From Aurantimonas endophytica (GTDB taxonomy: Bacteria > Pseudomonadota > Alphaproteobacteria > Rhizobiales > Rhizobiaceae), in NCBI RefSeq assembly GCF_014196845.1, contig NZ_JACIEM010000006.1, forward strand, positions 1 to 64,000: a DNA stretch of 64,000 nucleotides, written 5' to 3'. Each line of letters opens with the position of its first letter. The first letter of the stretch is position 1. The notes beneath the pieces were generated by a model, which saw only the letters and a program-made list of their open reading frames with translations, ran no database searches and was not told where the DNA came from. Made by a program: the position numbers and the translations under genes. Of this stretch, positions 38,537-47,371 are shown one piece after another.

Positions 38537-38839
38537 GCGGGGGTCGTCCTCCGTTCGGTGCCGCGCGTCCAAACCGCGCTGTGTCGGCGGGAAATCTGGG
38601 GATCGCAGGGGCTTTCTTCAATGCTGAAAGGCGCGCCGAGGAGGCTGGTCGGCGCTCGCGAGACCCGAGTTGCAGCTGGCCCGCGGGCCGACGGCCAGGC
38701 CCGGATGGCGAAAAGGGCTTCACCCGTCCGAGCCGATGCTTATGTGGAGGGAAGCGCTCGGCCGTGCCGCGGTCGCCTCCGGGCCGCGGGCGCAGGCCCG
38801 CACAACCGACTCGATATGCAGCGGATGAGGAAATCGACG
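38537..38839. other. Divergent intergenic region between htpX and DUF1674
   Basis: About 300 bases with no supported gene. It holds a possible RpoH-type promoter for htpX and must hold the promoter of the DUF1674 gene. Overlapping open frames here lack ribosome sites and family resemblance. Confidence 0.45.
38593..38620 (-). promoter_or_regulatory. Possible RpoH (heat-shock) promoter of htpX
   Basis: Minus strand TTGAAG (38615-38620), 14 bases, CCCCAGAT (38593-38600), resembling the alphaproteobacterial RpoH pattern CTTGAA-N12-14-CCCCATNT. It lies 57 bases upstream of the htpX start, and HtpX is commonly heat-induced. The match is partial. Confidence 0.35.
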
Positions 38840-39061
38840 ATGACGGACCTGCCGGAGAGTGGCCACCCTTCGCCCGAGCTGCCGGTAAGAGCGGAGCTGC
38901 CGGAAGCGGCGCGGCGGGCGCTGGCGGAAGCGGCGGAGCGACGCCGGCAGCGCGAAGCCGCGGGTGCCACAGAACGCCCGATGGAGGTGAACGGCCCCAA
39001 GGGTCCGGAACCGATCCGCTACGGTGACTGGGAGAAGAACGGCATCACGTCGGACTTCTGA
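38840..39061 (+). CDS. DUF1674 / SDHAF4-like succinate dehydrogenase assembly factor
   Basis: Seventy-three residues, with a helical charged N-terminal part and the diagnostic C-terminus GPEPIRYGDWEKNGITSDF. The RYGDWE-x-G-x-x-x-DF ending is that of eukaryotic SDHAF4 (Sdh8), which binds flavinated SdhA and protects it before assembly; DUF1674 is the bacterial family. GAGGAAAT eight bases before ATG 38840 supports this start over 38825. It would support the TCA enzymes encoded elsewhere in the window. Divergent from htpX. Confidence 0.82.
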   Translation: MTDLPESGHPSPELPVRAELPEAARRALAEAAERRRQREAAGATERPMEVNGPKGPEPIRYGDWEKNGITSDF

Positions 39062-39217
39062 GGGCACCATCGCTCCGGGCATCTCGCCCGCTGATTGTGG
39101 GTGTCGCATCCTAAACCCAACGCCACCCGCGCCATGATATACCGTAAGGTCAGATATTCCGGCAGCCGCAACCGGATTGCACTGGAAGCAGCATAGGAAT
39201 ATTATCCGGCATCGTCA

Positions 39218-39757
39218 TTGATTCGCCGGCAGGGCTCATTGCTTCCTTCGCGCTCCACTCTCTGCGGTTGCATCGCTACAGCATTGCTCGCGGCGTCGGT
39301 CTCGTCTCCGGTCGTGGCCGACGATCGCTATCCGCGAAAGATCGCCGGTCCCGTCGAAGCGCGGGTCATCAAGGTCCGTGACGGCGACACGGTCGAGGTC
39401 GAAGCGTTCGTCTGGCCGATGCAGGCCGTGCAGGTGGCGGTGCGACTGCAGGGCATCGACGCGCCCGAGCATCGCGGCAAGTGCGATGCCGAGAAGGCAG
39501 CGGCGGCCAAGGCCACCGATCGCCTGTCGGCCCTCGTGGGCGGTCAGAGCGTGACATTGGCCGAGATATCCGGCGACAAATATTTCGGCCGCGTGCTGGC
39601 GACGCTGTCGACGGCGGACCATCCCGATCTTGCCAGGGTCCTGCTCCGCGAAGGTCTCGTCGCCCCTTATGGCGGCGGCAAACGCCGCGACTGGTGTATC
39701 GGCGCGGACGGCCAGGATCTGAGCGCCGTCAAGGCAGGCACGCTCAGCCCCGGCTGA
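39218..39757 (+). CDS. Exported thermonuclease (SNase)-family protein
   Basis: A 179-residue protein: signal peptide (hydrophobic CIATALLAASVSSPVVADD, about 18-36) and a staphylococcal-nuclease OB fold with VIKVRDGDTVEVEAF at about 50-64, RLQGIDAPEHRGKC at about 77-90 and DKYFGRVLATL at about 120-130. The Asp/Arg/Glu active-site set appears present (DGDT, RLQGIDAPE, GR). The annotated start is TTG, with no good ribosome site visible, so the N-terminus is uncertain. Predicted periplasmic nuclease-like protein; substrate unknown. Confidence 0.78.
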   Translation: MIRRQGSLLPSRSTLCGCIATALLAASVSSPVVADDRYPRKIAGPVEARVIKVRDGDTVEVEAFVWPMQAVQVAVRLQGIDAPEHRGKCDAEKAAAAKATDRLSALVGGQSVTLAEISGDKYFGRVLATLSTADHPDLARVLLREGLVAPYGGGKRRDWCIGADGQDLSAVKAGTLSPG

Positions 39758-39849
39758 TCCCGATCGGCCTGCCGACGGCCGACCTTCGCCCTCGTTACGG
39801 ATTGCCGTTCACCGCCTGCCGCGATATGCGCAGACGGTGGCTTGCGAGC

Positions 39850-39865
39850 AGTTTCACGTGAAACG
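39850..39865. other. parS-like site (14/16) just upstream of the cfa start
   Basis: AGTTTCACGTGAAACG keeps the perfect inner 14-base palindrome GTTTCACGTGAAAC and differs from the consensus only at the outer bases. It ends ten bases before ATG 39876, where it overlaps or adjoins the ribosome-binding region, so bound ParB might affect expression of the next gene. Confidence 0.65.
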
Positions 39866-39875
39866 GGAATGGGCG

Positions 39876-41150
39876 ATGGCGACGGGCGAAGCGAAACTCG
39901 AGGCCATCGTGCGCGAGGCCGTCGCGGCCTTTCAGCCGAAGATCGCCGTGCGGCTCTGGACTGGCGAGCGGCTCGGTCCGGCGGATGGGCCGGTCCTCGC
40001 CCTCAACGACCCTGCAGCGCTGGCGCGGCTGGCGATTAGCCCGCGCATCGCCACGGCGGTCGAGCTTTGGATGTCCCGCGCGATCGACATCGAGGGCGGG
40101 ACAATCTTCGACGTCGCCGCCGCGCGCTCCGACATCAAGACGCGCGATGCGTTGAAACGCCTCGACAAGCTGAAGCTCGCGGCAGCCCTGCCGGCGCTCT
40201 ATAGCCTCTCGCGGCAGGGCAAGCGGCAGGCGGTGGCTGAGGCCGGCGATGGCGCCGGGGCCAGCGGCTCGTCCATGGCCGCAATCCAGTTTCACTATGA
40301 TATCTCCAACGATTTCTACCGGCTCTTCCTCGACAGCCGCATGCTCTACTCCTGCGCCTATTTCGACGGCTGGCACGACGACATCGACAAGGCGCAGCAC
40401 GACAAGCTCGACATGATCTGTCGCAAGCTTCGACTGCAACCAGGCGAGCGCTTCCTCGATATCGGCTGCGGCTGGGGCGCCCTGCTGATCCACGCCGCCG
40501 AGCATTACGGCGTCACCGGCCATGGCGTCACGCTCAGCCAGGCGCAGTACGATCTCGCCCGCGAGCGCATCGCCGCCAAGGGCCTGGCGGACAAGGTGAC
40601 GGTCGAACTGAAGCCGTTCCAGGACCTCTCCGGCACTTTCGACAAGATCGCCTCGATCGGCATGTTCGAGCATGTCGGATGGGACAATCACGACGCCTAT
40701 TTCAAGGCGGTGCGCGGCCTGCTGCGCCCGAAAGGCCTTTATCTCCACCACGCCATCACGCGGCCGGCCAAGGCGACAGACGCGAAATTTCGCAAGGGCA
40801 CGAAGGAATATGCGGCGATCATCCGCTACATCTTCCCCGGCGCCGAACTCGACCATGTCGGCCATTCGGCGCAGATGCTGGAAAAGCATCGCTTCGAGGT
40901 CCACGACGTCGAAAACTGGCGCGAGCATTATGCCCGCACCTGCCGCCTCTGGCACGATCGGCTCGTCGCCCGCATGGACGAGGCGGCGGCGATCGCCGGC
41001 GAGGAGCGGGCACGGCTGTGGCTCCTTTATTTGGCCGGCGTCTCGCTGGGCTTCGAACGCGGCGGCCTCCTGATCTACCAGACGCTGGCCTCGAAACGCG
41101 CCAAGGGCCCCAGCGGACTGCCGCCGACCCGGCGCGACCTCTACGCCTGA
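39876..41150 (+). CDS. cfa: Cyclopropane-fatty-acyl-phospholipid synthase family protein
   Basis: A 424-residue SAM-dependent enzyme that adds a methylene bridge to unsaturated acyl chains of membrane lipids. An N-terminal lipid-binding region precedes the HYDISNDFYRLFLDSRMLYSC-type block (about 147-167, here HYDISNDFYRLF) and the SAM motif FLDIGCGWGALLIHAAE at about 193-209; ASIGMFEHVGWDNHDAYF is near 260. ATG 39876 (MATGEAKLE) was chosen over GTG 39837, whose extension would be coded by the parS site. Followed by a hairpin terminator. Confidence 0.92.
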   Translation: MATGEAKLEAIVREAVAAFQPKIAVRLWTGERLGPADGPVLALNDPAALARLAISPRIATAVELWMSRAIDIEGGTIFDVAAARSDIKTRDALKRLDKLKLAAALPALYSLSRQGKRQAVAEAGDGAGASGSSMAAIQFHYDISNDFYRLFLDSRMLYSCAYFDGWHDDIDKAQHDKLDMICRKLRLQPGERFLDIGCGWGALLIHAAEHYGVTGHGVTLSQAQYDLARERIAAKGLADKVTVELKPFQDLSGTFDKIASIGMFEHVGWDNHDAYFKAVRGLLRPKGLYLHHAITRPAKATDAKFRKGTKEYAAIIRYIFPGAELDHVGHSAQMLEKHRFEVHDVENWREHYARTCRLWHDRLVARMDEAAAIAGEERARLWLLYLAGVSLGFERGGLLIYQTLASKRAKGPSGLPPTRRDLYA

Positions 41151-41190
41151 ACCTGTCGCGGATCGGCTCCCCGACGAAGACAGGCGGATC

Positions 41191-41228
41191 GTGACGCCGG
41201 GCATGCAGGCCCGGTCGCGGTCACTTTT
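41191..41228 (+). terminator. Probable terminator after cfa
   Basis: GTGAC and GTCAC outer arms flank an inner CCGGGC / GCCCGG stem, followed by TTTTCTT. It lies 40 bases after the cfa stop. The stem is interrupted, so confidence is moderate. Confidence 0.5.
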
Positions 41229-41367
41229 CTTGCGCGGCGGAACACACCCGCGCAACGCTCCTTGGCAGCGCAAGTGACGGGTGCTGCCGATTCTTGTGCG
41301 GTTAGGCGGGAACCAGTACCGGGCACATACATTCTTTCTCCACAATCAACTGTTGGAGAACTCACCC

Positions 41368-42246
41368 ATGCGTAAGACCCTTCTCCCCGTCCTTCTCGCC
41401 GGCGTTGTTATGCCGTTCGCTGCCTTCGCGCAGGACACGACGGCCCCCGCCACGACCGAAACCCCGTCGATGTCCGACGAGTCGGCACCGGCCCAGTCGA
41501 TGGAGCCCGCGGCTTCTCCGGATGCCGGCGGCAGCACGACGGACTCCACGACGACCGCCACCGATACCGTCACGCCGCCTGCGGGTGATGCGTCCGACAC
41601 GGCCGAGACGCCGGACATGGACACCGACACCGATACCGCAGCGACTCCGGGGATGGACACCGGGTCCGATATGGCCGCGACGAGCGCCGGCGAAGGTCCG
41701 TTCGTGACCGTCGAGCCGACCGGCGCGTGGCGTGCGTCCGATCTGGAAGGCAAGGACGTCTACGACACCACCGGCGAGAACATCGGTTCGATCAGCGACG
41801 TCCTGCTCTCCGAGCAGGGTGAAGTGATGGCCGTCCTCGTTGGCGTCGGCGGCTTCCTCGGCATTGGCGAAAAGGACGTCGCCGTTTCGATGGACGCGCT
41901 CGAGTTCGGCCCGGGCAAGACCGAGGGCCTGCCGACCGAGGCTGAGGCTGAGGCTACTGCCGACGCGGCAGCACCGGCTGCCGGCGGCATGGCTGCCGAC
42001 CCGGCCGCTCCGGCCGGTGGTGCCGAGACCACCGCTTCCACGGCGGAGCCGGTGACCCCGGTCGTCGGTGAGGACAACCTCCCGGATCGCATCGTGCTCA
42101 ACGTGACGCGCGAAGAGCTCGAGAACGCGCCGGCTTATGGCGAAGCCGATGACGGCACGGACGACGCTGCTGCCACCGGATCGGCGGCGACGACGCCCGC
42201 CACGGACACCGGCATGGCGCCGGCCAGCGAGCCGGCCGCACAGTAA
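41368..42246 (+). CDS. Exported PRC-barrel protein with Ala/Thr/Asp-rich linkers
   Basis: A 292-residue protein. Signal peptide (MRKTLLPVLLAGVVMPFAAFAQD), a long Thr/Ala/Pro/Asp-rich acidic region to about 115, one PRC-barrel domain at about 120-180 (WRASDLEGKDVYDTTGENIG; GFLGIGEKDVAVSMDALEF), then a second low-complexity Ala/Pro/Thr stretch and a short NLPDRIVLNVTREELENAPAY block near 235-255. GGAGA precedes ATG 41368. PRC-barrel proteins of this type are envelope- or stress-associated in Rhizobiales, with no defined activity. A terminator follows. Confidence 0.85.
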   Translation: MRKTLLPVLLAGVVMPFAAFAQDTTAPATTETPSMSDESAPAQSMEPAASPDAGGSTTDSTTTATDTVTPPAGDASDTAETPDMDTDTDTAATPGMDTGSDMAATSAGEGPFVTVEPTGAWRASDLEGKDVYDTTGENIGSISDVLLSEQGEVMAVLVGVGGFLGIGEKDVAVSMDALEFGPGKTEGLPTEAEAEATADAAAPAAGGMAADPAAPAGGAETTASTAEPVTPVVGEDNLPDRIVLNVTREELENAPAYGEADDGTDDAAATGSAATTPATDTGMAPASEPAAQ

Positions 42247-42294
42247 GCGGACCCGCGCACGCGGGGCTTGGTCCCGCCAAAGCCTGAAAAGACG

Positions 42295-42326
42295 AAGGCC
42301 CGTTCCACCTGGTGGAGCGGGCCTTT
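42295..42326 (+). terminator. Intrinsic terminator after the PRC-barrel gene
   Basis: AAGGCCCGTTCCACC, loop TG, GGTGGAGCGGGCCTT, then TTCGT: a long, nearly perfect stem ending with T residues. Confidence 0.85.
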
Positions 42327-42365
42327 TCGTATCTGCCTGTGGGGCGGCTGGAGACCTCGCCAATC

Positions 42366-42397
42366 AAAAGGCCGCTCCCTGTTTCCAGGAAGCGGCC
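42366..42397 (-). terminator. Intrinsic terminator of the 25-codon minigene
   Basis: On the minus strand GGCCGCT...AGCGGCC, with an inner CCTGG/CCAGG-type extension, followed by TTTTGATTG. It is independent of the plus-strand terminator 40 bases further on and ends a short transcript starting near 42558. Confidence 0.75.
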
Positions 42398-42451
42398 CCG
42401 TGATGTCTCAATTACCGGTGGTCGTCAGACCGAAATCCGGACCTGCATATC

Positions 42452-42529
42452 TTATACGAAGCGAGGAGACTGCTCCGCCGCGTTGCCAAGATACTGAGAC
42501 CCAACCGGTACCTGGAAATCACTCGACAT
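42452..42529 (-). CDS. 25-codon minigene with full-length Shine-Dalgarno sequence, unknown function
   Basis: The peptide reads MSSDFQVPVGSQYLGNAAEQ followed by SPRFV and a TAA stop. AAAGGAGGTGATCC (42531-42544) precedes the ATG with ideal spacing and is complementary to the whole 3' end of 16S rRNA, a very rare ribosome site. A promoter (TTGCAC, 17 bases, CATACT), a perfect inverted repeat abutting the -35 box, and an intrinsic terminator frame it, giving a transcript of about 190 bases. The peptide has no signal, cysteine or strong hydrophobic segment. I do not recognise it. It could be a regulatory peptide, a modified-peptide precursor, a leader, or an sRNA using the purine tract. Confidence 0.55.
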   Translation of the reverse strand: MSSDFQVPVGSQYLGNAAEQSPRFV

Positions 42530-42565
42530 TGGATCACCTCCTTTCGCTTCGTTGAACACGAGGGA

Positions 42566-42594
42566 AGTATGGGAAGAAAAATGCGGCAGTGCAA
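42566..42594 (-). promoter_or_regulatory. Promoter of the minigene
   Basis: Minus strand -35 TTGCAC (42589-42594), 17-base spacer, -10 CATACT (42566-42571). The predicted transcript start near 42558 leaves a 5' leader of about 30 bases to the ATG. Confidence 0.55.
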
Positions 42595-42598
42595 GAGC

Positions 42599-42617
42599 CT
42601 GGCGCATTTTGCGCCAG
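42599..42617. promoter_or_regulatory. Perfect inverted repeat next to the minigene -35 box (possible operator)
   Basis: CTGGCGCA TTT TGCGCCAG: perfect 8-base arms, 3-base centre, starting five bases upstream of the -35 hexamer. The position fits an activator or repressor site. Read on the plus strand it could instead act as a weak terminator hairpin, as TTTC follows. Confidence 0.5.
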
Positions 42618-42705
42618 TTTCACGCAAGGCATTGGCCTTGCAGGGGAAAGGGAAGGCTCGGGGAACGCCGTTGAGGGTTTTCAGCGGCTCAAGCGGTTTG
42701 GAATG

Positions 42706-42733
42706 GGCCCCCGGGCCGAGCCCGGGGATGACG
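42706..42733. repeat. Intergenic palindromic repeat, second copy
   Basis: CCCCGGGC, CGA, GCCCGGGG followed by ATGACG, resembling the right half of the repeat in the sucC-sucD gap. It lies between the minigene promoter and the acs stop codon. The left flank lacks the matching CGTCAT, so this copy looks degenerate. Confidence 0.45.
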
Positions 42734-42820
42734 CCGCGAGGGTCGGCGTACCAAGCCGTTGGCGGCGGAGCGATGAGCGCCTTTCCCCGCCGCTCCGCGC
42801 GACAAAGGCTGGCGCCGCGG

Positions 42821-44770
<1,950 letters not shown>

Positions 44771-44891
44771 GCTGTCCCTTCCCATCGTCGCACCGGTTCG
44801 ACGCCGGCAGTTGGGCGCAATCTAGTGTAAAACGCCGCTTTGGGTCCAGTTCGCGGGTCTTAGACTTTCGCGGGACACGGTCCGTGACGGA

Positions 44892-45287
44892 TCAACCGAA
44901 GAAGCCGATGACCAAGCTCATGATGACGATCACGCCGAACCAGTGCCCGGCGTTGAGATAGGTCAGCTTGCGCGAACGGGCCTCGTAGGAATGATCGACG
45001 ACAATCGTCGTCAGGACGAACCCGGCCCAGATAAGCACGCCGGTGATCAACGCGTTGCCGATGGTCACCGCGCCGATATGGCCGACAATGCCGGCCAGCG
45101 CCGCAGCCATCACCAGCTCGGCGAGGAAGACGATGGTGAGCGGCCCGAGCTTCAATGCCGGGCGACCGCCATAGCCGCTCGCCGTCATCCAGGGCTTCTC
45201 CACCGCCCGGTGCCAGGCAAAGCCGAAGCCGAAGGCAAGCAGGGCGGCGATGACAACGCCGAGCGGGCTGAAATTGCTGAAGCTCAT
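44892..45287 (-). CDS. DUF1761-family membrane protein
   Basis: A 131-residue protein with four hydrophobic helices (about 8-25, 45-65, 75-95, 110-130) and the family blocks FGFGFAWHRAVEKPW near 20-34 and DHSYEARSRKLTYLNAGHW near 98-116. AAAAGGT precedes ATG 45287. It follows the AI-2E-type gene by 49 bases on the same strand and is probably co-transcribed. Function unknown. Confidence 0.85.
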   Translation of the reverse strand: MSFSNFSPLGVVIAALLAFGFGFAWHRAVEKPWMTASGYGGRPALKLGPLTIVFLAELVMAAALAGIVGHIGAVTIGNALITGVLIWAGFVLTTIVVDHSYEARSRKLTYLNAGHWFGVIVIMSLVIGFFG

Positions 45288-45336
45288 AGCGAAGACCTTT
45301 TCGACGGTTGAGCGGGACGGGAAAGCAGCGCCGGGG

Positions 45337-46416
45337 TCAGGACGTGCGGGTGAGGGTGGGCATGGCCTCGTCGTCCTCCTTGTAAGGACCGCCAAGCGTG
45401 TCCTTGATGTAGAGTTCGTCGACGAGCGTCTTCAGCACCGCCACCATAGGCACGGCGAGGATCAGCCCCGCCATGCCGAACAGGACGCCCATGACCAGCT
45501 GGGCGCCCAGCGTCAGGGCCGGCGGCAGGGCGGTCGTCCAGCGCTGGGCCACCGGCTGGGTAATGTTGCTCTCGACGGCCTGGATCAGCACGTAAGCCCC
45601 GAGCCCATACAGTGCCATCTCGGTGCTGTCGGCAAAGCCCGCGAGGACGATGACCGCGCCGCCGATGAACGGCCCGATGGTCGGGATGAAGGCGAGCAGG
45701 CCCGCCTGCAGCGCCAGGAGGAAGGCGTTCGGCATGCCGATGATCCAGAGAGCGACCAGCGTCACGACGAAGATCGTCGCCATCGAGATGGCCTGTCCCG
45801 CCAGCCACAGGATCAGCGTCTCGGCCGTCTTGAACAGCGTCTCGTCGATGCGCTGGCGTTTCGGCTTGGGGAAGAGGCTGACGACGCCGCGTCGATAGAT
45901 GCCGGGCTGCGAGACGACGAAGATCGCGATGAACAGCGCGATGAAGAAATTGCCGAGGCCGCCGGCGAGGGACACCGCCGAGCTCAGCACGCTACCGGGG
46001 TCGGGCAGCAGGCGGGCGACGCCTTCCCCGTCCTGCTGTCCTTCCGCTTCGCCACCGGTGACGGATTCGATTTCCTGGAACAGGCTCGGAAGCCGGCCGA
46101 GTTGCTCCTCGACGAGATCCGTCAGTTCGCTGAATTGCTGGACGAGGGTGATCCCGCCCCAGGCGAACGCACCGCCGATCAGGGCGATCAACAGCAGGAA
46201 CACGGCGATCAAGGCGCCCAGGCGGGGCACGCCGACACGCTGCAGCAGGCCGGCAAGGCCGGCGAACACCGCGGCCATCAGCAGGCCGGCGAAGATCAGG
46301 AAGACCGCGTCCGAAGCCACCCAGAGGAGCGCGACGCCCGCGACCAGCGCGATGATGATGCCGGCGGCGATCAAGATGCGCCGGGCGAACTCCGCGTCGC
46401 GCTGTGGAACCTGCAT
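45337..46416 (-). CDS. AI-2E-family transporter-like membrane protein
   Basis: A 359-residue protein with about eight hydrophobic helices in the AI-2E (TqsA/PerM) arrangement: paired N-terminal helices (about 13-60), a periplasmic/cytosolic loop with FSELTDLVEEQLGRLPSLFQ, and the C-terminal FIPTIGPFIGGAVIVLAGF and LGAQLVMGVLFGMAGLILAVP helices. AGAGGGG precedes ATG 46416. Members transport diverse small solutes or sodium; autoinducer-2 export should not be assumed. Short acidic tail KEDDEAMP. Confidence 0.9.
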   Translation of the reverse strand: MQVPQRDAEFARRILIAAGIIIALVAGVALLWVASDAVFLIFAGLLMAAVFAGLAGLLQRVGVPRLGALIAVFLLLIALIGGAFAWGGITLVQQFSELTDLVEEQLGRLPSLFQEIESVTGGEAEGQQDGEGVARLLPDPGSVLSSAVSLAGGLGNFFIALFIAIFVVSQPGIYRRGVVSLFPKPKRQRIDETLFKTAETLILWLAGQAISMATIFVVTLVALWIIGMPNAFLLALQAGLLAFIPTIGPFIGGAVIVLAGFADSTEMALYGLGAYVLIQAVESNITQPVAQRWTTALPPALTLGAQLVMGVLFGMAGLILAVPMVAVLKTLVDELYIKDTLGGPYKEDDEAMPTLTRTS

Positions 46417-46552
46417 GGAAAAACCCCTCTGGCCGGGGCTTACGCCCGTTGCAGGAAGCATCGAACGCTGTTCCGGGTTCCCGGACTGGGCAGAGACCGG
46501 CCATTTCGGTCCGAGGATGGGCCGTTCACCGAACAGGAGAATGACGAAACGC

Positions 46553-47227
46553 TCACCCGTAGTCGCGCGCGCCGAAGATCGCCGAGCCGACCCGGACCGA
46601 GGTCGCGCCGAAGCCGATCGCCGCCTCGTAGTCGCCGGACATGCCCATCGACAGATGCGAAAGCCCCGCTTCCTTCGCCAGCTTTTCGAGCAGGGCGAAA
46701 TGCGGCCCCGGGTTCTCGTTCGCCGGCGGGATGCACATCAGCCCCTCGATCGAAAGCCCATGTTCGCTGCGGCATCGCTCCACGAAGGCCACCGCCTCGC
46801 CCGGCGCGATCCCGGCCTTCTGCGGCTCCTCGCCGGTGTTGACCTGGACGTAGAGGCGCGGACGCCGGTCCTGCTTGGCCATCTCCTTGCCGATTTCGCG
46901 GGCGATCTTCTCGCGGTCGACAGTCTCGATGACGTCGAACAGCGCGACCGCCTCGCCCGCCTTGTTGGACTGCAGCGGGCCGATCAGACGCAACTCGACG
47001 TCCGGGAAGTCTTCGCGGAGCGCCGGCCATTTGGCCTTCGCTTCCTGCACCTTGTTCTCGCCGAAGACGCGCTGCCCCGCCTCGAGCACCGGCCGGATCG
47101 TGTCAGCGTCATGGGTCTTCGACACGGCGACCAGGGTCACGGCGTCTGCCGCCCGGCCGGCCGCCTCGGCGGCTGCGCGAATGGCTTGGCTGACCTGCTG
47201 ATAGCGCTCGAGAATGTCGTCGCTCAT
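46553..47227 (-). CDS. yggS: YggS-family PLP-binding protein (PLP homeostasis)
   Basis: A 224-residue alanine-racemase-like TIM barrel that binds and distributes pyridoxal phosphate. The PLP lysine is in LVAVSKTHDADTI at about 32-44; FGENKVQEAKAKW at about 57-69 and HLSMGMSGDYEAAIGFGATSVRVGSAIFG-type end (in part SMGMSGDYEAAI) near 190-218 are conserved. The window also encodes pyridoxal kinase (pdxY). Divergent from leuS, a common neighbour in Rhizobiales. Confidence 0.93.
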   Translation of the reverse strand: MSDDILERYQQVSQAIRAAAEAAGRAADAVTLVAVSKTHDADTIRPVLEAGQRVFGENKVQEAKAKWPALREDFPDVELRLIGPLQSNKAGEAVALFDVIETVDREKIAREIGKEMAKQDRRPRLYVQVNTGEEPQKAGIAPGEAVAFVERCRSEHGLSIEGLMCIPPANENPGPHFALLEKLAKEAGLSHLSMGMSGDYEAAIGFGATSVRVGSAIFGARDYG

Positions 47228-47371
47228 GTTGCCTCATTGCCCGAATGGCCGGTTTTGCCGCCTGCGGCAGAGAATCAGTAGACGCCGATGTTGAACGCGG
47301 CGCCGACATAAGGGTAAGTCAGCGTCGACTTATCACGTCGGCTTCCGACGAACAGGGCCCCCCAACGCCGC

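Noticed and set aside
41255-41290. GGAAC motifs as an EcfG promoter of the PRC-barrel gene
   Set aside because: No CGTT-like -10 occurs at 16-17 bases from either GGAAC.
42527-42544. TTGGATCACCTCCTTTC as a 16S rRNA 3'-end fragment
   Set aside because: It equals the 16S 3' end for about 16 bases but upstream bases do not match 16S; a strong Shine-Dalgarno sequence on the other strand explains it better.
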